NCBI RefSeq assembly: GCF_014204835.1
Contig: NZ_JACHMD010000001.1
Location: 744,001 to 808,000, forward strand
Length of the DNA stretch: 64,000 nt
Direction: 5' to 3'
From: Microbacterium marinum
GTDB taxonomy: Bacteria; Actinomycetota; Actinomycetes; Actinomycetales; Microbacteriaceae
Part shown: in pieces, positions 1 to 9,580 of the stretch
How positions within the stretch are numbered: the first letter of the stretch is position 1
Layout of the letters: each line of letters starts with the position of its first letter
Translations under genes and position numbers: made by a program
The notes under the pieces: model-generated
What the model was told of the DNA's origin: nothing
Database searches by the model: none
Seen by the model: only the letters and a program-made list of their open reading frames with translations

Positions 1-3000
1 GTTGTACTCGACCGTGATCGGGATGCGGAGATCCTCCTGGCCGGCGGTCTCGACGACCAGCGTGTGCTGGCCGGGCTCGAGGTCGTCGGGGATCGACACC
101 GTGAACGAGATCACGCCGTCGGCGTCTGCCGCGGGGATGCCCTCGATCACGATCGGGTCGCTGTACAGCGTGGCCGTGACCCGCTGACCGGGCGTGAGGC
201 CCGACAGCGTGACCTGCACGTCGCCGCCCTGGAGGACCGTGCCGGCGCTGATCTCGACCTGCGCCCAGCTCTCGCCCTCATCTCCGTCGCCGGTCCCCGG
301 GAGGGTCGGCTGCGGCGACGGGGCGGGTCCGTCGGTCGGCTCGGGGGAGGGGCCGTCGGTGGGCTCCGGCGTCGGGGTCGGCTCCGGGGTCGGGGTCGGC
401 TCCGGCGTCGGGGTCGGCTCCGGGGTGGGGGTCGGCTCCGGGGTGGGGGTCGGCTCCGGGGTCGGAGTCGCGCCGGTCACCTCGACCGCACGTCCCAGCT
501 CGGCCGGGGTGACGACCTCGCGGCTCGCGAAGTACGCGACCGTCGCCGTCAGGTCGACCTGGCCGGTGTCGGTGCGGTCGGTGCCCTTCGCGAAGGTGGC
601 GAAGCCGTCACCGCCCGCGGCGAGGAACGAGTTGGTCACGACCGTGAAGGTGTCCGTGGGGGCGATCGTCTTGCCCTGGTAGGTCATCTTCGTGATCTGG
701 CCCGCGCGGCCGACCGTCTCCTTGGGGAGCGGCTCGACCTCGGTGTACTCGTACGCGAAGCCGTCCGAGATGCCCAGGTGCAGCTTGGGACGGTCGCCCG
801 TCGCCTTCCACTGCTGCTCCAGGATCTCCTCGAGCTGCGCGCCCGTGAGGGTCACGGTCACGAGCGTGTTGGCGAACGGCTGCACGCCCGCGGCCTGCTT
901 GAAGGTCACGGTGCCGTCCGCGCCGCGGAGAAGGTCGGCCCGCAGACCGCCCGGGTTCATCAGGGCGATCTGTGCGGGAGTGCCGGCGTAGTCCTCGTTG
1001 GACGCCGCCCAGAGGTACCAGTCCGCGACCGCGTTGCCGAGGGTCGACTCCACGCCGCGGTCGGATCCCTGCGTGCCGCCTCGCAGCAGGTCGGCGCTGA
1101 TCTTGCCGACCTTCACAGCGCCCTTCACGTCGGCGATCGCCACAGCGTCGGCGACGATCTTCTCGACCGCCGCATTCGCGGTGACGTCGACCGGCTTCGG
1201 CACGAAGGTGCGCCCGGTGATGTCGACGAGCTCCTTCGAGGTGCGGTCGACCGTGAGCTGGAGCTCTCCGAGCGCCTTTCCGTACTCTGCGGCCTGGATC
1301 ACCGGACGCTGGCGGTCGGTGCCCGGGACGGGTACGTCGCAGGCGTACGTCTGGTGCGTGTGCGCCGAGACGATCGCGTCGATCGTCGCGTCCGCGCCGC
1401 GGACGAGCTTCCCGAACGGCGACGGGTCGGAGGCGACCGCGGTGCACTCGTTCGACACCGACGTGCCGGAGTGGGTCAGCAGCACGACGACGTCGGCGAG
1501 GTCGCCTGACTCGATCTTCCCGGCGACGCGGTTGGCCGCCTCCAGCTGATCGCCGAACTCGATGTCCGCGATGCCCGACGGGGTCACCATCGTGGCGGTG
1601 TCCGGGGTCACCGTGCCGATGAAGGCGACGCGGACGCCGTCGACCGTCTTGACGGTGTACTCGGGGAGCGCGGGGGTCTTCGTGCCTTTCTCGTAGACGT
1701 TCGCGCCCAGGGCGAAGTCGAGCCCGGCCGCACGCTCGGCATCCGTCGGGTCGCCCTCGCCGTCGTGCCCGCCGAAGCGGGGGATGACGCGGTCGGTGAG
1801 ATCGGCGAAACCAGCGTCGAACTCGTGGTTGCCGACGGCCGACACGTCCAGGCCCGAGGCGACGAGAGCGTCGATGGTCGGGTCATCGTTCTGGATGAAC
1901 GAGGTGAAGGTCGACGCGCCGATGTTGTCACCGGCCGACACGAAGAGGGTGTTCGGGTTGTCCCACCGCTGCGCGTCGACGACGCCGGCGAGCTTCGCGG
2001 CGCCGAGCTCGCCCGATGTGCCGGACTCGAGGCGCCCGTGGAAGTCGTTGATCGTCAGGATGTCGATGTCGATCGGGTCGAGGGCATCCGTGATCTCGAA
2101 CACCGTGGTGGTGCCGGAGACCTCGTTGCCGACCGCGAGCAGGGGGACGCCGTTCGGCGACTCGTCCGCGGGGATGAAGGCGATGCTCTCCGGACCGAGG
2201 TCCCCGGCCGCGGGCGTCGTCACGTCAGCACTGAAGTCGCGGTTGTTGACGTAGGTGACGTATCCCGGCGCGGCGGGGTCGGTCACGTCGTAGGCGATCA
2301 CGCCGCCCACGCGCTCGAAGCCGACGAACGCGTACGAGCGCCCGCTCAGCGTGCCGATGGTGACGGCCTCCGGCTCGGGACCCTTGTCGTCGCTGCGACC
2401 CTCCAGGTTCGTCTCGGAGTGGTTCGAGTTGAAGAACGAAGGCAGGGCTTCCGCGGTGACCTGCTCGAAGCTCGAACCCGAGTCCCAGACGAGGTCTCCG
2501 TCGGTCGTCCAGATCGAGAAGGACCGTCCGCCGAAGGCGTACAGCTCCTCGTAGCAGGTGCCGGCCTCGTTGAGTCCGTTCGCGGTGGTGACGTTCAGGC
2601 GTCCGAGGTCGGCGTCGCCCAGCTTGCCCTTGAGGGGGCTGTCGTCGCAGACGGGCAGAAGGCCCTTCTTCCCGAGATCCTTCGTGCGAGCGGGCTCGAC
2701 GTAATCGCCCCACTCGCGGGCGTCACCCTCGTTCGCGGTGACGAGGTAGGTCTTGCCGCCGACCGTGTACGAGTCGATCGCGTCGGGCATGTAGATGCCC
2801 TTGAGGCCGGGGTAGGTGCGCAGCTCGACCTTCCCGTCGCGGTCGCTGGGATCGAGCGCGTTCGCGGCGAGACCGTGGTCCTTGAAGCCGAGGGCGTGGA
2901 TGTCGGTGACCGTCGCCGATGCGAGGTCGACCTCGGCGATGGCGTTCGCCTCCTGCAGCGTCGCGTAGGCGGTGCCGCCCACGACCGTGATGTATTCCGG

Positions 3001-3747
3001 CTCCAGGTTGCGGCTGACCGGGTGGTCGTCGCCGTGCGGGGTCGGCCCGAAGACGCGGACGTCGGGATCGAGCGCCCCGGCTGCCTCGAACGCATGGAAG
3101 TCCGCCGTGCGGACCGCGCTCTGGGTCGCGGCGGCCTTGGTGGTGGGCAGGGCGATGACCGAGATGGATCCCTCCGGGTCGACGCTGAAGTCGTCCGTGG
3201 GCTCGCCCTCGTTGGCGACGACCGCGTGGGCACCGTCCTCAGAGACGGTCACCATGTCGGGCAGAGCGCCGACGTTCACGGTGCCGAGGCGTGCGGTGTC
3301 TGCGGTGGCGGCATCCGCGTCGAAGAAGACGAGGTGGCCGGCGTCGGTCTTGACGGGCGCCTCGACCGCGATGACGCCGAGGCCGTCTTCACGGATGGCG
3401 ACGGAATTCGCGACGCCGGTGGAGGCGATCGAGAAGAGCTTCTCGGGCGCCTGCGGGTTGCTGTTGTCGAGCACGTCGACGACACCCGCCTTCGCGTTCA
3501 CCACGAAGAGACGATCGTTGTGGGCCTTCACGATCTCGGCGGCGGACTCGTCGAAGACGCCCGTCTCGTACGAGCCGATCGGGGTGAGCGTGAGGGCGGG
3601 GGAGTCGCCGGTGTGGGCGACGGGCTCGTCCACGATGGCCGCTGTCGCCGCAGGGATCGCGGTGACGGCCAGCGTGCAGGTGAGTGCCGCGGCAGCGCCT
3701 ATGGCGAGGGCGCGCGCGACGGGACGACGGAAAGCATGCGAAGGCAT
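1..3747 (-). CDS. Secreted choice-of-anchor I / 5'-nucleotidase fusion protein (partial)
   Basis: The gene enters at 3747 and leaves the window at its left edge, so 1249 residues are visible and the C-terminus is missing. Residues 1-36 form a signal peptide with an Ala-rich hydrophobic core. Residues about 45-540 match the esterase-like, beta-propeller 'choice-of-anchor I' region (blocks NEGEPTDDF, NSNHSETN). From about residue 555 a metallophosphoesterase starts with NDFHGR, GDN, GNHEFD, LTHSG and SAHTHQ, the metal ligands of UshA-type 5'-nucleotidases. The substrate-binding nucleotidase C-terminal domain is near residues 900-1060 (NPGGLR, AAGGDGF). A PEPTPT repeat linker (bases about 361-470) leads to an Ig-like domain. 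The start has an AGAGGA Shine-Dalgarno. Role inferred: surface or extracellular nucleotide or phosphate-ester hydrolysis. A C-terminal anchor is likely but not visible. Confidence 0.88.
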   Translation of the reverse strand, partial: MPSHAFRRPVARALAIGAAAALTCTLAVTAIPAATAAIVDEPVAHTGDSPALTLTPIGSYETGVFDESAAEIVKAHNDRLFVVNAKAGVVDVLDNSNPQAPEKLFSIASTGVANSVAIREDGLGVIAVEAPVKTDAGHLVFFDADAATADTARLGTVNVGALPDMVTVSEDGAHAVVANEGEPTDDFSVDPEGSISVIALPTTKAAATQSAVRTADFHAFEAAGALDPDVRVFGPTPHGDDHPVSRNLEPEYITVVGGTAYATLQEANAIAEVDLASATVTDIHALGFKDHGLAANALDPSDRDGKVELRTYPGLKGIYMPDAIDSYTVGGKTYLVTANEGDAREWGDYVEPARTKDLGKKGLLPVCDDSPLKGKLGDADLGRLNVTTANGLNEAGTCYEELYAFGGRSFSIWTTDGDLVWDSGSSFEQVTAEALPSFFNSNHSETNLEGRSDDKGPEPEAVTIGTLSGRSYAFVGFERVGGVIAYDVTDPAAPGYVTYVNNRDFSADVTTPAAGDLGPESIAFIPADESPNGVPLLAVGNEVSGTTTVFEITDALDPIDIDILTINDFHGRLESGTSGELGAAKLAGVVDAQRWDNPNTLFVSAGDNIGASTFTSFIQNDDPTIDALVASGLDVSAVGNHEFDAGFADLTDRVIPRFGGHDGEGDPTDAERAAGLDFALGANVYEKGTKTPALPEYTVKTVDGVRVAFIGTVTPDTATMVTPSGIADIEFGDQLEAANRVAGKIESGDLADVVVLLTHSGTSVSNECTAVASDPSPFGKLVRGADATIDAIVSAHTHQTYACDVPVPGTDRQRPVIQAAEYGKALGELQLTVDRTSKELVDITGRTFVPKPVDVTANAAVEKIVADAVAIADVKGAVKVGKISADLLRGGTQGSDRGVESTLGNAVADWYLWAASNEDYAGTPAQIALMNPGGLRADLLRGADGTVTFKQAAGVQPFANTLVTVTLTGAQLEEILEQQWKATGDRPKLHLGISDGFAYEYTEVEPLPKETVGRAGQITKMTYQGKTIAPTDTFTVVTNSFLAAGGDGFATFAKGTDRTDTGQVDLTATVAYFASREVVTPAELGRAVEVTGATPTPEPTPTPEPTPTPEPTPTPEPTPTPEPTPTPEPTDGPSPEPTDGPAPSPQPTLPGTGDGDEGESWAQVEISAGTVLQGGDVQVTLSGLTPGQRVTATLYSDPIVIEGIPAADADGVISFTVSIPDDLEPGQHTLVVETAGQEDLRIPITVEYN

Positions 3748-3890
3748 CGGATTCCTCTAGGTCGGGATGGGGCGCGAGATGCGCTCCTCCGTCCTACCGA
3801 GGCGCGGTGTCCGCCTCGTGCGATCCAGTGGACGGCAGGTGAACGATCGGCATCCGATCCGTGTCGGGCAGCATCTGCGACGATGAGGGC

Positions 3891-4667
3891 ATGACCGATT
3901 ACCAGACCATCGTGACGGCGGCGCGAGGACGCGTCGGCTGGATCACCCTGAACCGACCCGAGGCGCTGAATGCACTGAACGTGCAGGTCATGCGCGACGT
4001 GGTGGATGCCGCGGAGGCGTTCGACGCGGACGCCGGGATCGGCGCGATCGTCGTGACAGGCAGCGACCGGGCCTTCGCCGCGGGCGCCGACATCAAGGAG
4101 ATGGAAGCGCTGAGCGGCAGCGAGATGCTGATGGGCGACCACTTCGGAGGGTGGGCCCGCTTCGCGGCGGTGCGCACGCCCGTCATCGCCGCGGTGTCGG
4201 GCTATGCGCTCGGCGGGGGGTGCGAGTTGGCGATGATGTGCGACATCATCCTGGCGGCGGACACCGCGACGTTCGGGCAGCCGGAGATCGGCCTCGGTGT
4301 GATCCCGGGGATGGGCGGCACGCAGCGGCTGACGCGCGCGGTGGGGTCGTTCAAAGCGGCCGAACTCATCCTCACGGGGCGTCACTTCGGGGCGGAGGAG
4401 GCGGAGCGCGCCGGGCTCGTGTCGCGAGTGGTGCCGGCTGCCGACCTCCTCGACGACGCGCAGCGGACGGCGGAGGCGATCGCGGCGAAGTCGCTGCCGT
4501 CGCTGTACGCCGCCACCGAAGCGCTCGATGTCGCGTTGGAGTCGACGCTGGCGGAGGGCCTGCGCTACGAGAAGCACGCGTTCGCGGGACTGTTCGACAC
4601 CGCGGACCAGAAGGAGGGCATGGCCGCCTTCCGCGAGAAGCGCGCACCCGGGTTCACGCACCGCTGA
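3891..4667 (+). CDS. Enoyl-CoA hydratase
   Basis: This 258-residue crotonase-family protein hydrates trans-2-enoyl-CoA in fatty acid beta-oxidation. The order of motifs is typical: [14 protein letters not shown] near the N-terminus, the CoA and oxyanion segment [11 protein letters not shown], then [15 protein letters not shown] and FGQPEIGLG. Both glutamates that act in true hydratases (in GGGCEL and in GQPEI) are present, so it is unlikely to be one of the non-hydratase crotonases. An in-frame GTG lies 30 bases upstream at 3861, but ATG 3891 gives the usual MTDYQTI-type start and has a GACGAT box 6 bases before it. It stands alone. The next gene is separated by a palindromic repeat. The nearby etf genes fit beta-oxidation electron flow. 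Confidence 0.9.
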   Translation: MTDYQTIVTAARGRVGWITLNRPEALNALNVQVMRDVVDAAEAFDADAGIGAIVVTGSDRAFAAGADIKEMEALSGSEMLMGDHFGGWARFAAVRTPVIAAVSGYALGGGCELAMMCDIILAADTATFGQPEIGLGVIPGMGGTQRLTRAVGSFKAAELILTGRHFGAEEAERAGLVSRVVPAADLLDDAQRTAEAIAAKSLPSLYAATEALDVALESTLAEGLRYEKHAFAGLFDTADQKEGMAAFREKRAPGFTHR

Positions 4668-4705
4668 GGGCTGCGCTTGCGGCTCCGCTCTGTCGCGCAA
4701 CGTGT

Positions 4706-4782
4706 GAGAGCGCCGACTGGTGCCGAAAGCGCCGCCTCTTGCCCAGCTTTACCCGCCGCTCTCGGCACGAAGCGGCGCTCTC
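4706..4782. repeat. Dispersed palindromic intergenic repeat, copy A
   Basis: Two 26-base arms (4706-4731 and 4757-4782) are inverted copies matching at 22 of 26 positions around a 25-base loop. The right arm, read on the minus strand, contains CTTCGTGCCGAGAGCG, which recurs exactly at 21492-21507 in another intergenic hairpin. Its place after the enoyl-CoA hydratase gene suggests a REP-like element that may also end transcription. Confidence 0.6.
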
Positions 4783-4840
4783 GCGAGCGGCGGTGCGCGA
4801 CGGCCTCTCGGGGCACTGCGGGGCGTGATTGCATGGTTGC

Positions 4841-5869
4841 GTGACTGATCGCGCCGCAGACGAGCTCCCCGAGCGCGTCCGGCCCGCAGACGAGCTCCCC
4901 GAGCCCGACCGCGACGCCCTCATCCCCGCGGTCGCCGCGCGGTTCGTGGCGGCCACCGATGCCCTTGACCTCGATCCCGCGCAGCGTGATGCGGTCCAGG
5001 CGATCGCCGCTGCGACGACGGGCAACGTGTACCTCTGGGGCGGCGTCGGTCGTGGCAAGTCGATGCTCGCCGAGCGGTACCTGGCGGCCTTTCTGCCCGA
5101 GCCGGTCCTCCGCCTGCACCTCAACGAGCTGTTCCGTCGGCTGCAGGCCGAGCTGGTCCGCGACTGGAAGGCCCCCGCCATCGTGCTGCGCCGCCTCCTG
5201 CACGGGGTGCGTGTCCTCTTGGTCGACGAGTTCCATGTGCATGATGTCGCGGATGCCGTGTACCTCGAGGCGCTGCTGAATGTCACCGCCGACGACGGCA
5301 TCCTCCTCATCGCGACCAGCAACTACGCACCCGCCGACCTCCTCCCCGATCCGCGACTCCATGACCGATTCCTCCCCGCGATCGCGCGGATCGAGTCGTC
5401 CTTCGCCGTCGTCCCGATCGGCGACGGTCCCGATCACCGGACCTCCGGCGCCGACGCGCACACGCGGTTCGCCGCGGGTATCTGGCACGCCAGCCCGGCC
5501 GCGGATGCGCCGCCCGCCGACGCCGGCGTGGTGCTGCGCGCCGACGGCATCCCGCTGCCGGCACTCTCTGCGGAAGGCGCGCAGGTCACGTTCGACTTCG
5601 CTGACCTGTGTGAGGCGCCCGTCGGCGTGCGGCAGTATCAGTGGCTCGCCGACCGGTACTCCGAGCTCACGCTCCGGTCCGTGCCCGACCTCGCCACGGT
5701 GCGCCGCGAACCCCTCATGCGCTTCACAACCCTCGTCGATGTCCTCTACGACCACGACGTGCGATTCGTCGTTCACGCGCATGCGCCGTTCGACACCCTG
5801 CGCCGGGCCGCGCACGTTCCTCCCGACGCCGACCGGGCGCTCAGCCGACTCCGCGCGCTCGGCGCGTGA
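4841..5869 (+). CDS. zapE: ZapE / AFG1-family ATPase
   Basis: This is a 342-residue AAA-type ATPase of the AFG1/LACE1/ZapE family, linked in proteobacteria to Z-ring destabilisation during division. That role in actinobacteria is an inference. Walker A is GGVGRGKS at about residues 66-73 and Walker B is VLLVDEFHV at about 125-133, followed by the family sequence ATSNYAP and the sensor LHDRF. GTG 4841 is chosen; an in-frame TTG at 4829 would add four residues. No clear Shine-Dalgarno is visible for either. Near the start a 21-base sequence is repeated exactly at a 30-base period (4854-4874 and 4884-4904), so the peptide ADELPE occurs twice. Confidence 0.85.
   Translation: MTDRAADELPERVRPADELPEPDRDALIPAVAARFVAATDALDLDPAQRDAVQAIAAATTGNVYLWGGVGRGKSMLAERYLAAFLPEPVLRLHLNELFRRLQAELVRDWKAPAIVLRRLLHGVRVLLVDEFHVHDVADAVYLEALLNVTADDGILLIATSNYAPADLLPDPRLHDRFLPAIARIESSFAVVPIGDGPDHRTSGADAHTRFAAGIWHASPAADAPPADAGVVLRADGIPLPALSAEGAQVTFDFADLCEAPVGVRQYQWLADRYSELTLRSVPDLATVRREPLMRFTTLVDVLYDHDVRFVVHAHAPFDTLRRAAHVPPDADRALSRLRALGA
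4854..4904 (+). repeat. Direct repeat inside the zapE 5' end
   Basis: Positions 4854-4874 and 4884-4904 are identical over 21 bases, offset by 30 bases, so the reading frame is kept and ten residues are in effect duplicated. It looks like a recent in-frame tandem duplication in the disordered N-terminus. Confidence 0.75.
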
Positions 5870-5923
5870 CGCGTGGGACCGAACTGCTCGCCCCGTGACA
5901 CTGCGTCCCGCGGACGCCGACCG

Positions 5924-5929
5924 TAGACT
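5924..5929 (+). promoter_or_regulatory. -10 box for the etf operon
   Basis: TAGACT sits 25 bases before the etfB start, with a strong GAGGAGGAG Shine-Dalgarno between (5943-5951). No convincing -35 box was seen at the expected distance. This would give a short 5' leader rather than a leaderless message. Confidence 0.45.
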
Positions 5930-5954
5930 CGGATGCGATGTCGAGGAGGAGTCA

Positions 5955-6731
5955 ATGAAGATCGTCGTCCTGGTGAAAGAGGTGCCGGACACGTACGGCG
6001 ACCGCAAGCTGGATCTCGAGACGGGGCTGGCCGACCGTGGCGCCTCCGAGCGTGTTCTCGACGAGATCGGCGAGCGTGCGCTCGAGGTGGCGCTGTCGTA
6101 CGCAGAGAAGGACGCCGACACGGAGGTCGTCGTCATGTCGATGGCCTCGGATGCCGCGACGGCGTCGATCCGCAAGGGTCTCGCGATGGGCGCGGCGTCG
6201 GCTGTCCACATCGTCGACGAGGCGCTCGCGGGCGCTGATCTCGGTGTCACCGCCCGCACGCTGGCCGCCGCGATCACCCGCACCGGCTTCGACCTCGTGA
6301 TCACCGGCAACCTGTCGACGGACGGCGCCGGCGGCGTGCTCCCGGCCATGCTCGCCGAGCACCTCGGCGTACCCCAGGCGACCGCGCTCTCGTCCGTCGA
6401 GATCTCCGCCGAGTCCGTCCAGGGAACGCGCGCCACGGACTTCGGCACCGCCCGCGTCACCGCGGAACTCCCTGCGGTGATTTCCATCACCGAGGCGCTC
6501 CCGGACGCCCGCTTCCCCAACTTCAAGGGGATCATGGCGGCGAAGAAGAAGCCGTTCGAGACGCTGACGCTCGCCGACCTCGGCGTCGACGTCGACCCCG
6601 GGGCCGCGCCTCAGTCGATCATGACGACCATCGCCGAGAAGCCGCCCCGCACCGCCGGGGTCAAGATCACCGACGAGGGGGATGCCGGCGAGAAGCTGGC
6701 CGCCTACCTCATCGAGAACCGACTGGTCTGA
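5955..6731 (+). CDS. etfB: Electron transfer flavoprotein subunit beta
   Basis: This 258-residue protein is the beta (AMP-binding) subunit of the ETF heterodimer, which accepts electrons from acyl-CoA and other flavin dehydrogenases. It begins [19 protein letters not shown] and carries the ETF-beta blocks [20 protein letters not shown] and, near the C-terminus, [13 protein letters not shown]. It is followed after 11 bases by etfA, so the two are co-transcribed. Start: ATG 5955 behind a strong Shine-Dalgarno. The enoyl-CoA hydratase 1.3 kb upstream supports a beta-oxidation context, but no acyl-CoA dehydrogenase or ETF-quinone oxidoreductase is in view. Confidence 0.95.
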   Translation: MKIVVLVKEVPDTYGDRKLDLETGLADRGASERVLDEIGERALEVALSYAEKDADTEVVVMSMASDAATASIRKGLAMGAASAVHIVDEALAGADLGVTARTLAAAITRTGFDLVITGNLSTDGAGGVLPAMLAEHLGVPQATALSSVEISAESVQGTRATDFGTARVTAELPAVISITEALPDARFPNFKGIMAAKKKPFETLTLADLGVDVDPGAAPQSIMTTIAEKPPRTAGVKITDEGDAGEKLAAYLIENRLV

Positions 6732-6742
6732 GGAGCACCGCG

Positions 6743-7732
6743 ATGACCGATTTCGCTGCAGATTCCGTCCTGGTGTGGCTCGATGTCACCCCCTCCGGCG
6801 ACCTCGCCGCGTCGGCCGCCGGCCTCCTCGGCGCCGCCGCACGCGTCGGCTCGCCCGTCGCGCTGATCGTCGCCGACGAGTCGCGTCACGCCGCTCTCGC
6901 CGAGGCCGCCGGTCAGCGCGGCGCGGCGACCGTGCTCGTCTGCGGGCTCGGGGGCGCCGACACCGCGCTCACGGTGCCCGTCGTCGACGCGCTCGCCGCG
7001 GCATCCGCTCTCGTCCAGCCCGATGCGGTGCTGGTGTCGAACTCGATCGAGGGGCGCGACGTCGCCGGCAGGTTCGCGGCGCGCACGTCCGCGGCGCTGT
7101 GCGTCGACGCCGTCGGTGTCGCACGCGACGAGGAGGGTGTGCTCGCGGAGCACTCCGTGTACGGCGGCGCCTACACGGTCACCGGTGCGGCGACCTTCGG
7201 GCCGCTCGCGGTCACGGTGCGTCAGGGCGCCGTCGAGCACCGCGCCGAGGCGGTCACCGCGCCGCGGGTGGTGCCGCTCGAGGTGACGGCATCCGGTGCG
7301 CCGGCGGCCACCATCACGGGGTTCGAAGAGGCGACCGTCACCTCGACCCGTCCGGAGCTGCGGGGAGCGGCGAAGGTCGTCTCGGGTGGTCGTGGTCTGG
7401 GGTCGGGCGAGAAGTTCGCCCTCGTCGAGCAGCTCGCCGATGTGCTCGGCGCGGCGGTCGGTGCGTCGCGCGCCGCGGTCGACGCCGGCTACGTGCCTTA
7501 CTCGTATCAGGTCGGCCAGACCGGCGTCTCGGTCTCGCCGCAGCTGTACATCGCGCTCGGCATCTCGGGTGCCATCCAGCACAAGGCCGGCATGCAGACG
7601 GCGAAGACCATCGTCGCCGTGAACAAAGATGGAGATGCGCCGATCTTCGACATCGCTGATTTCGGCGTCGTCGGTGACGTGTTCACCGTGGTGCCGCAGC
7701 TGATCGCGGCGCTCGAGGCGAAGAAGAAGTAG
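6743..7732 (+). CDS. etfA: Electron transfer flavoprotein subunit alpha
   Basis: This 329-residue protein is the FAD-binding alpha subunit of ETF. The C-terminal FAD domain (from about residue 205) contains the family sequence [19 protein letters not shown] (about 256-274), then QHKAGM and a closing block [13 protein letters not shown]. The N-terminal half is Ala-rich and less conserved, as in other actinobacterial ETF alpha chains. It follows etfB by 11 bases with a GAGGAG Shine-Dalgarno overlapping the etfB stop, and is followed by a membrane protein gene 7 bases later, so all three probably form one transcript. Confidence 0.95.
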   Translation: MTDFAADSVLVWLDVTPSGDLAASAAGLLGAAARVGSPVALIVADESRHAALAEAAGQRGAATVLVCGLGGADTALTVPVVDALAAASALVQPDAVLVSNSIEGRDVAGRFAARTSAALCVDAVGVARDEEGVLAEHSVYGGAYTVTGAATFGPLAVTVRQGAVEHRAEAVTAPRVVPLEVTASGAPAATITGFEEATVTSTRPELRGAAKVVSGGRGLGSGEKFALVEQLADVLGAAVGASRAAVDAGYVPYSYQVGQTGVSVSPQLYIALGISGAIQHKAGMQTAKTIVAVNKDGDAPIFDIADFGVVGDVFTVVPQLIAALEAKKK

Positions 7733-7739
7733 GAGCGGG

Positions 7740-9500
7740 ATGGCGACGAACGCACGCACCGTGCGCCGAGGCCTGCCGCGCGCCAGCGGCGGGGAGCCCT
7801 GGCCCCCGGCGGACACCGACGCGCCGGCGACCGACGTCGCGTCGGCCGACGCGCCCGTGGTCGCCGCCGCTGCTCCGGAGACGGCTGCTGTTGCGGGGAC
7901 GGCTGCTGCTCAGGGGACGGCCGCCGGTCCGGGGACGCGGGATGCCGCCTCCGATGCGGGGAGTGCGCATGGCGCGTCCCCGGAGGGTCGCGTGCGCCGA
8001 GGGCTTCCGCGTGAGGCCGGCGGCGAGCCGTGGCCTCCGGTGTCGACGGTGGATGCCGCGGCGTCCGCCCCCGCCGTCGTCGCGCCTGCTGCGCCTGACG
8101 CGCCCGCGCCGTCCGGCGCACCGGCCTCAACGACGGCCCCCGGTCACTCCGCGACTGCCTCCGCGGCCGGGGTCCGCCGCGGCTTGCCGCGTGCCGCCGG
8201 GGGAGAGGCGTGGCCGCCCGCCGGAACGACGCCGGCATCCGGCCGCGCCGATGCCGCCGAGTCGGCGCGCGCCGCAGCGGCCCCGACCGACGCGGCCGCA
8301 CCCGCGGCTCCCGAATCGGCGACACCCACGTCTGCCGCCGCAACCGCCCCGACCGACGCGACTGCACCCGCCCCGACCGACACCCCCGAGCCGGCAACAC
8401 CCATGTCTGCCGCCGCCGCGGCATCCCCTGCTACCACCCCCGAACGGGCAGCGCCCGCCGCCGCTCCCGAACCAGCCACGCCCGCCACCCCGGCGGAACC
8501 GCCCGCGCCGCTCTTCGAGCGTCCGATGGCCCACGCCGGTGTCGCCCGGCGCCCCGCGCCGCGGCCCGAGCCGGCGCGCATCGGACCCTTCACGAAGCTG
8601 CAGTGGGCCGGCATCGTCGTCCTCGGCGGCGCGGCCCTGCTGTACATCGCGGCGATGGCCGTCCTCGCGGTGCGCTGGCTGTTGAGCCTCGAGCCGCTGC
8701 AGGACTTCCTCGTGACCTACCCGGGCGAGTATCACCTCCCCGATTCCGCGCCGGTCGGCTTCCCCGCCTGGCTGAACTGGTCGCACTTCCTGAACGCGTT
8801 CTTCATGGTGCTGATCATCCGGACCGGCCTGCAGGTCAGGTCGGAGAAGCGCCCGTCTGCGTTCTGGATCTCGAAGAAGAACCGCAAGCGCAAGATGAGT
8901 CTCACGCTGTGGCTGCATCAGGCGCTCGACATCCTGTGGCTCGTCAACGGCGTGCTGTTCGTCGTCCTGCTGTTCGCGACGGGTCAGTGGATGCGGGTCG
9001 TGCCGACCTCGTGGGAGGTGTTCCCCAACGCGCTGTCCGCGGCACTGCAGTACGTGTCGCTCGATTGGCCGACCGAGAACGGCTGGGTGAACTACAACTC
9101 GCTGCAGCAGCTCGCGTACTTCACGACCATCTTCATCGCGGCGCCGGTCGCGGCGATCACCGGCTACCGCATGAGCGCGCTCTGGCCGAAGCAGGCGACG
9201 AAGCTGAACGAGCTGTATCCCGTCGAGTGGGCGCGGAAGCTCCACTTCCCGACGATGCTGTACTTCGTCGTGTTCATCGCGGTCCATGTCGCCCTGGTGC
9301 TCTCGACCGGCGCCCTCCGCAACCTGAACCACATGTACGCCGCCCAGGGCTCGGCCGACCCCGGTGCCTACGCCGGCAACTGGACCGGCTTCTGGCTGTT
9401 CGCGCTGTCGCTCGCCGTCATCGTCGGTGCGTACGTCGCGATGCGCCCGATGGTCGTCGCGCCGATCGCGCGCCTGTTCGGCAACGTCAGCGGTCGCTGA
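7740..9500 (+). CDS. Cytochrome b-like integral membrane protein with repeated N-terminal motif
   Basis: This is a 586-residue protein in two parts. Residues 1-285 are Ala/Pro/Thr-rich and probably disordered; they contain three copies of VRRGLPRxxGGExWPP at residues 8-23, 85-100 and 145-160. Residues 288-586 have about five membrane segments with histidines in NWSHFL (about 348), LWLHQALD (about 393), KLHFPT (about 502) and AVHVALV (about 516), a pattern that suits bis-haem ligation as in cytochrome b561 / formate dehydrogenase gamma-type proteins. It directly follows etfBA with an AGGAGCGG Shine-Dalgarno. The inference is that it passes electrons between a redox partner and the quinone pool. 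Haem binding is unproven, and a link to ETF is only positional. Confidence 0.7.
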   Translation: MATNARTVRRGLPRASGGEPWPPADTDAPATDVASADAPVVAAAAPETAAVAGTAAAQGTAAGPGTRDAASDAGSAHGASPEGRVRRGLPREAGGEPWPPVSTVDAAASAPAVVAPAAPDAPAPSGAPASTTAPGHSATASAAGVRRGLPRAAGGEAWPPAGTTPASGRADAAESARAAAAPTDAAAPAAPESATPTSAAATAPTDATAPAPTDTPEPATPMSAAAAASPATTPERAAPAAAPEPATPATPAEPPAPLFERPMAHAGVARRPAPRPEPARIGPFTKLQWAGIVVLGGAALLYIAAMAVLAVRWLLSLEPLQDFLVTYPGEYHLPDSAPVGFPAWLNWSHFLNAFFMVLIIRTGLQVRSEKRPSAFWISKKNRKRKMSLTLWLHQALDILWLVNGVLFVVLLFATGQWMRVVPTSWEVFPNALSAALQYVSLDWPTENGWVNYNSLQQLAYFTTIFIAAPVAAITGYRMSALWPKQATKLNELYPVEWARKLHFPTMLYFVVFIAVHVALVLSTGALRNLNHMYAAQGSADPGAYAGNWTGFWLFALSLAVIVGAYVAMRPMVVAPIARLFGNVSGR

Positions 9501-9526
9501 CCCGCGTAACCACCCGCGCACAGTCC

Positions 9527-9562
9527 GACGGCGCGGCATCCGAGTCGGGATGCCGCGCCGTC
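9527..9562. terminator. Bidirectional hairpin terminator
   Basis: A perfect 15-base stem (9527-9541 and 9548-9562) closes a 6-base loop between the convergent cytochrome-b-like and acetyltransferase genes. It has no marked T run. Confidence 0.75.
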
Positions 9563-9580
9563 GAGTCTTGCGATCGTGCG

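Noticed and set aside
361..470. Tandem repeats resembling a minisatellite or CRISPR-like array
   Set aside because: They are in frame within the nucleotidase gene and encode a PEPTPT linker. There are no spacers.
1765..3894. Long plus-strand open frame opposite the nucleotidase gene
   Set aside because: The minus strand encodes a clear signal peptide and nucleotidase motifs. The plus frame is an Arg/Val/Asp-rich mirror typical of high-GC antisense frames.
7740..8520. Repeated segments that could suggest recombination or a mobile element
   Set aside because: They are short coding repeats (VRRGLPR...WPP) in frame in one gene, with no inverted ends or transposase.
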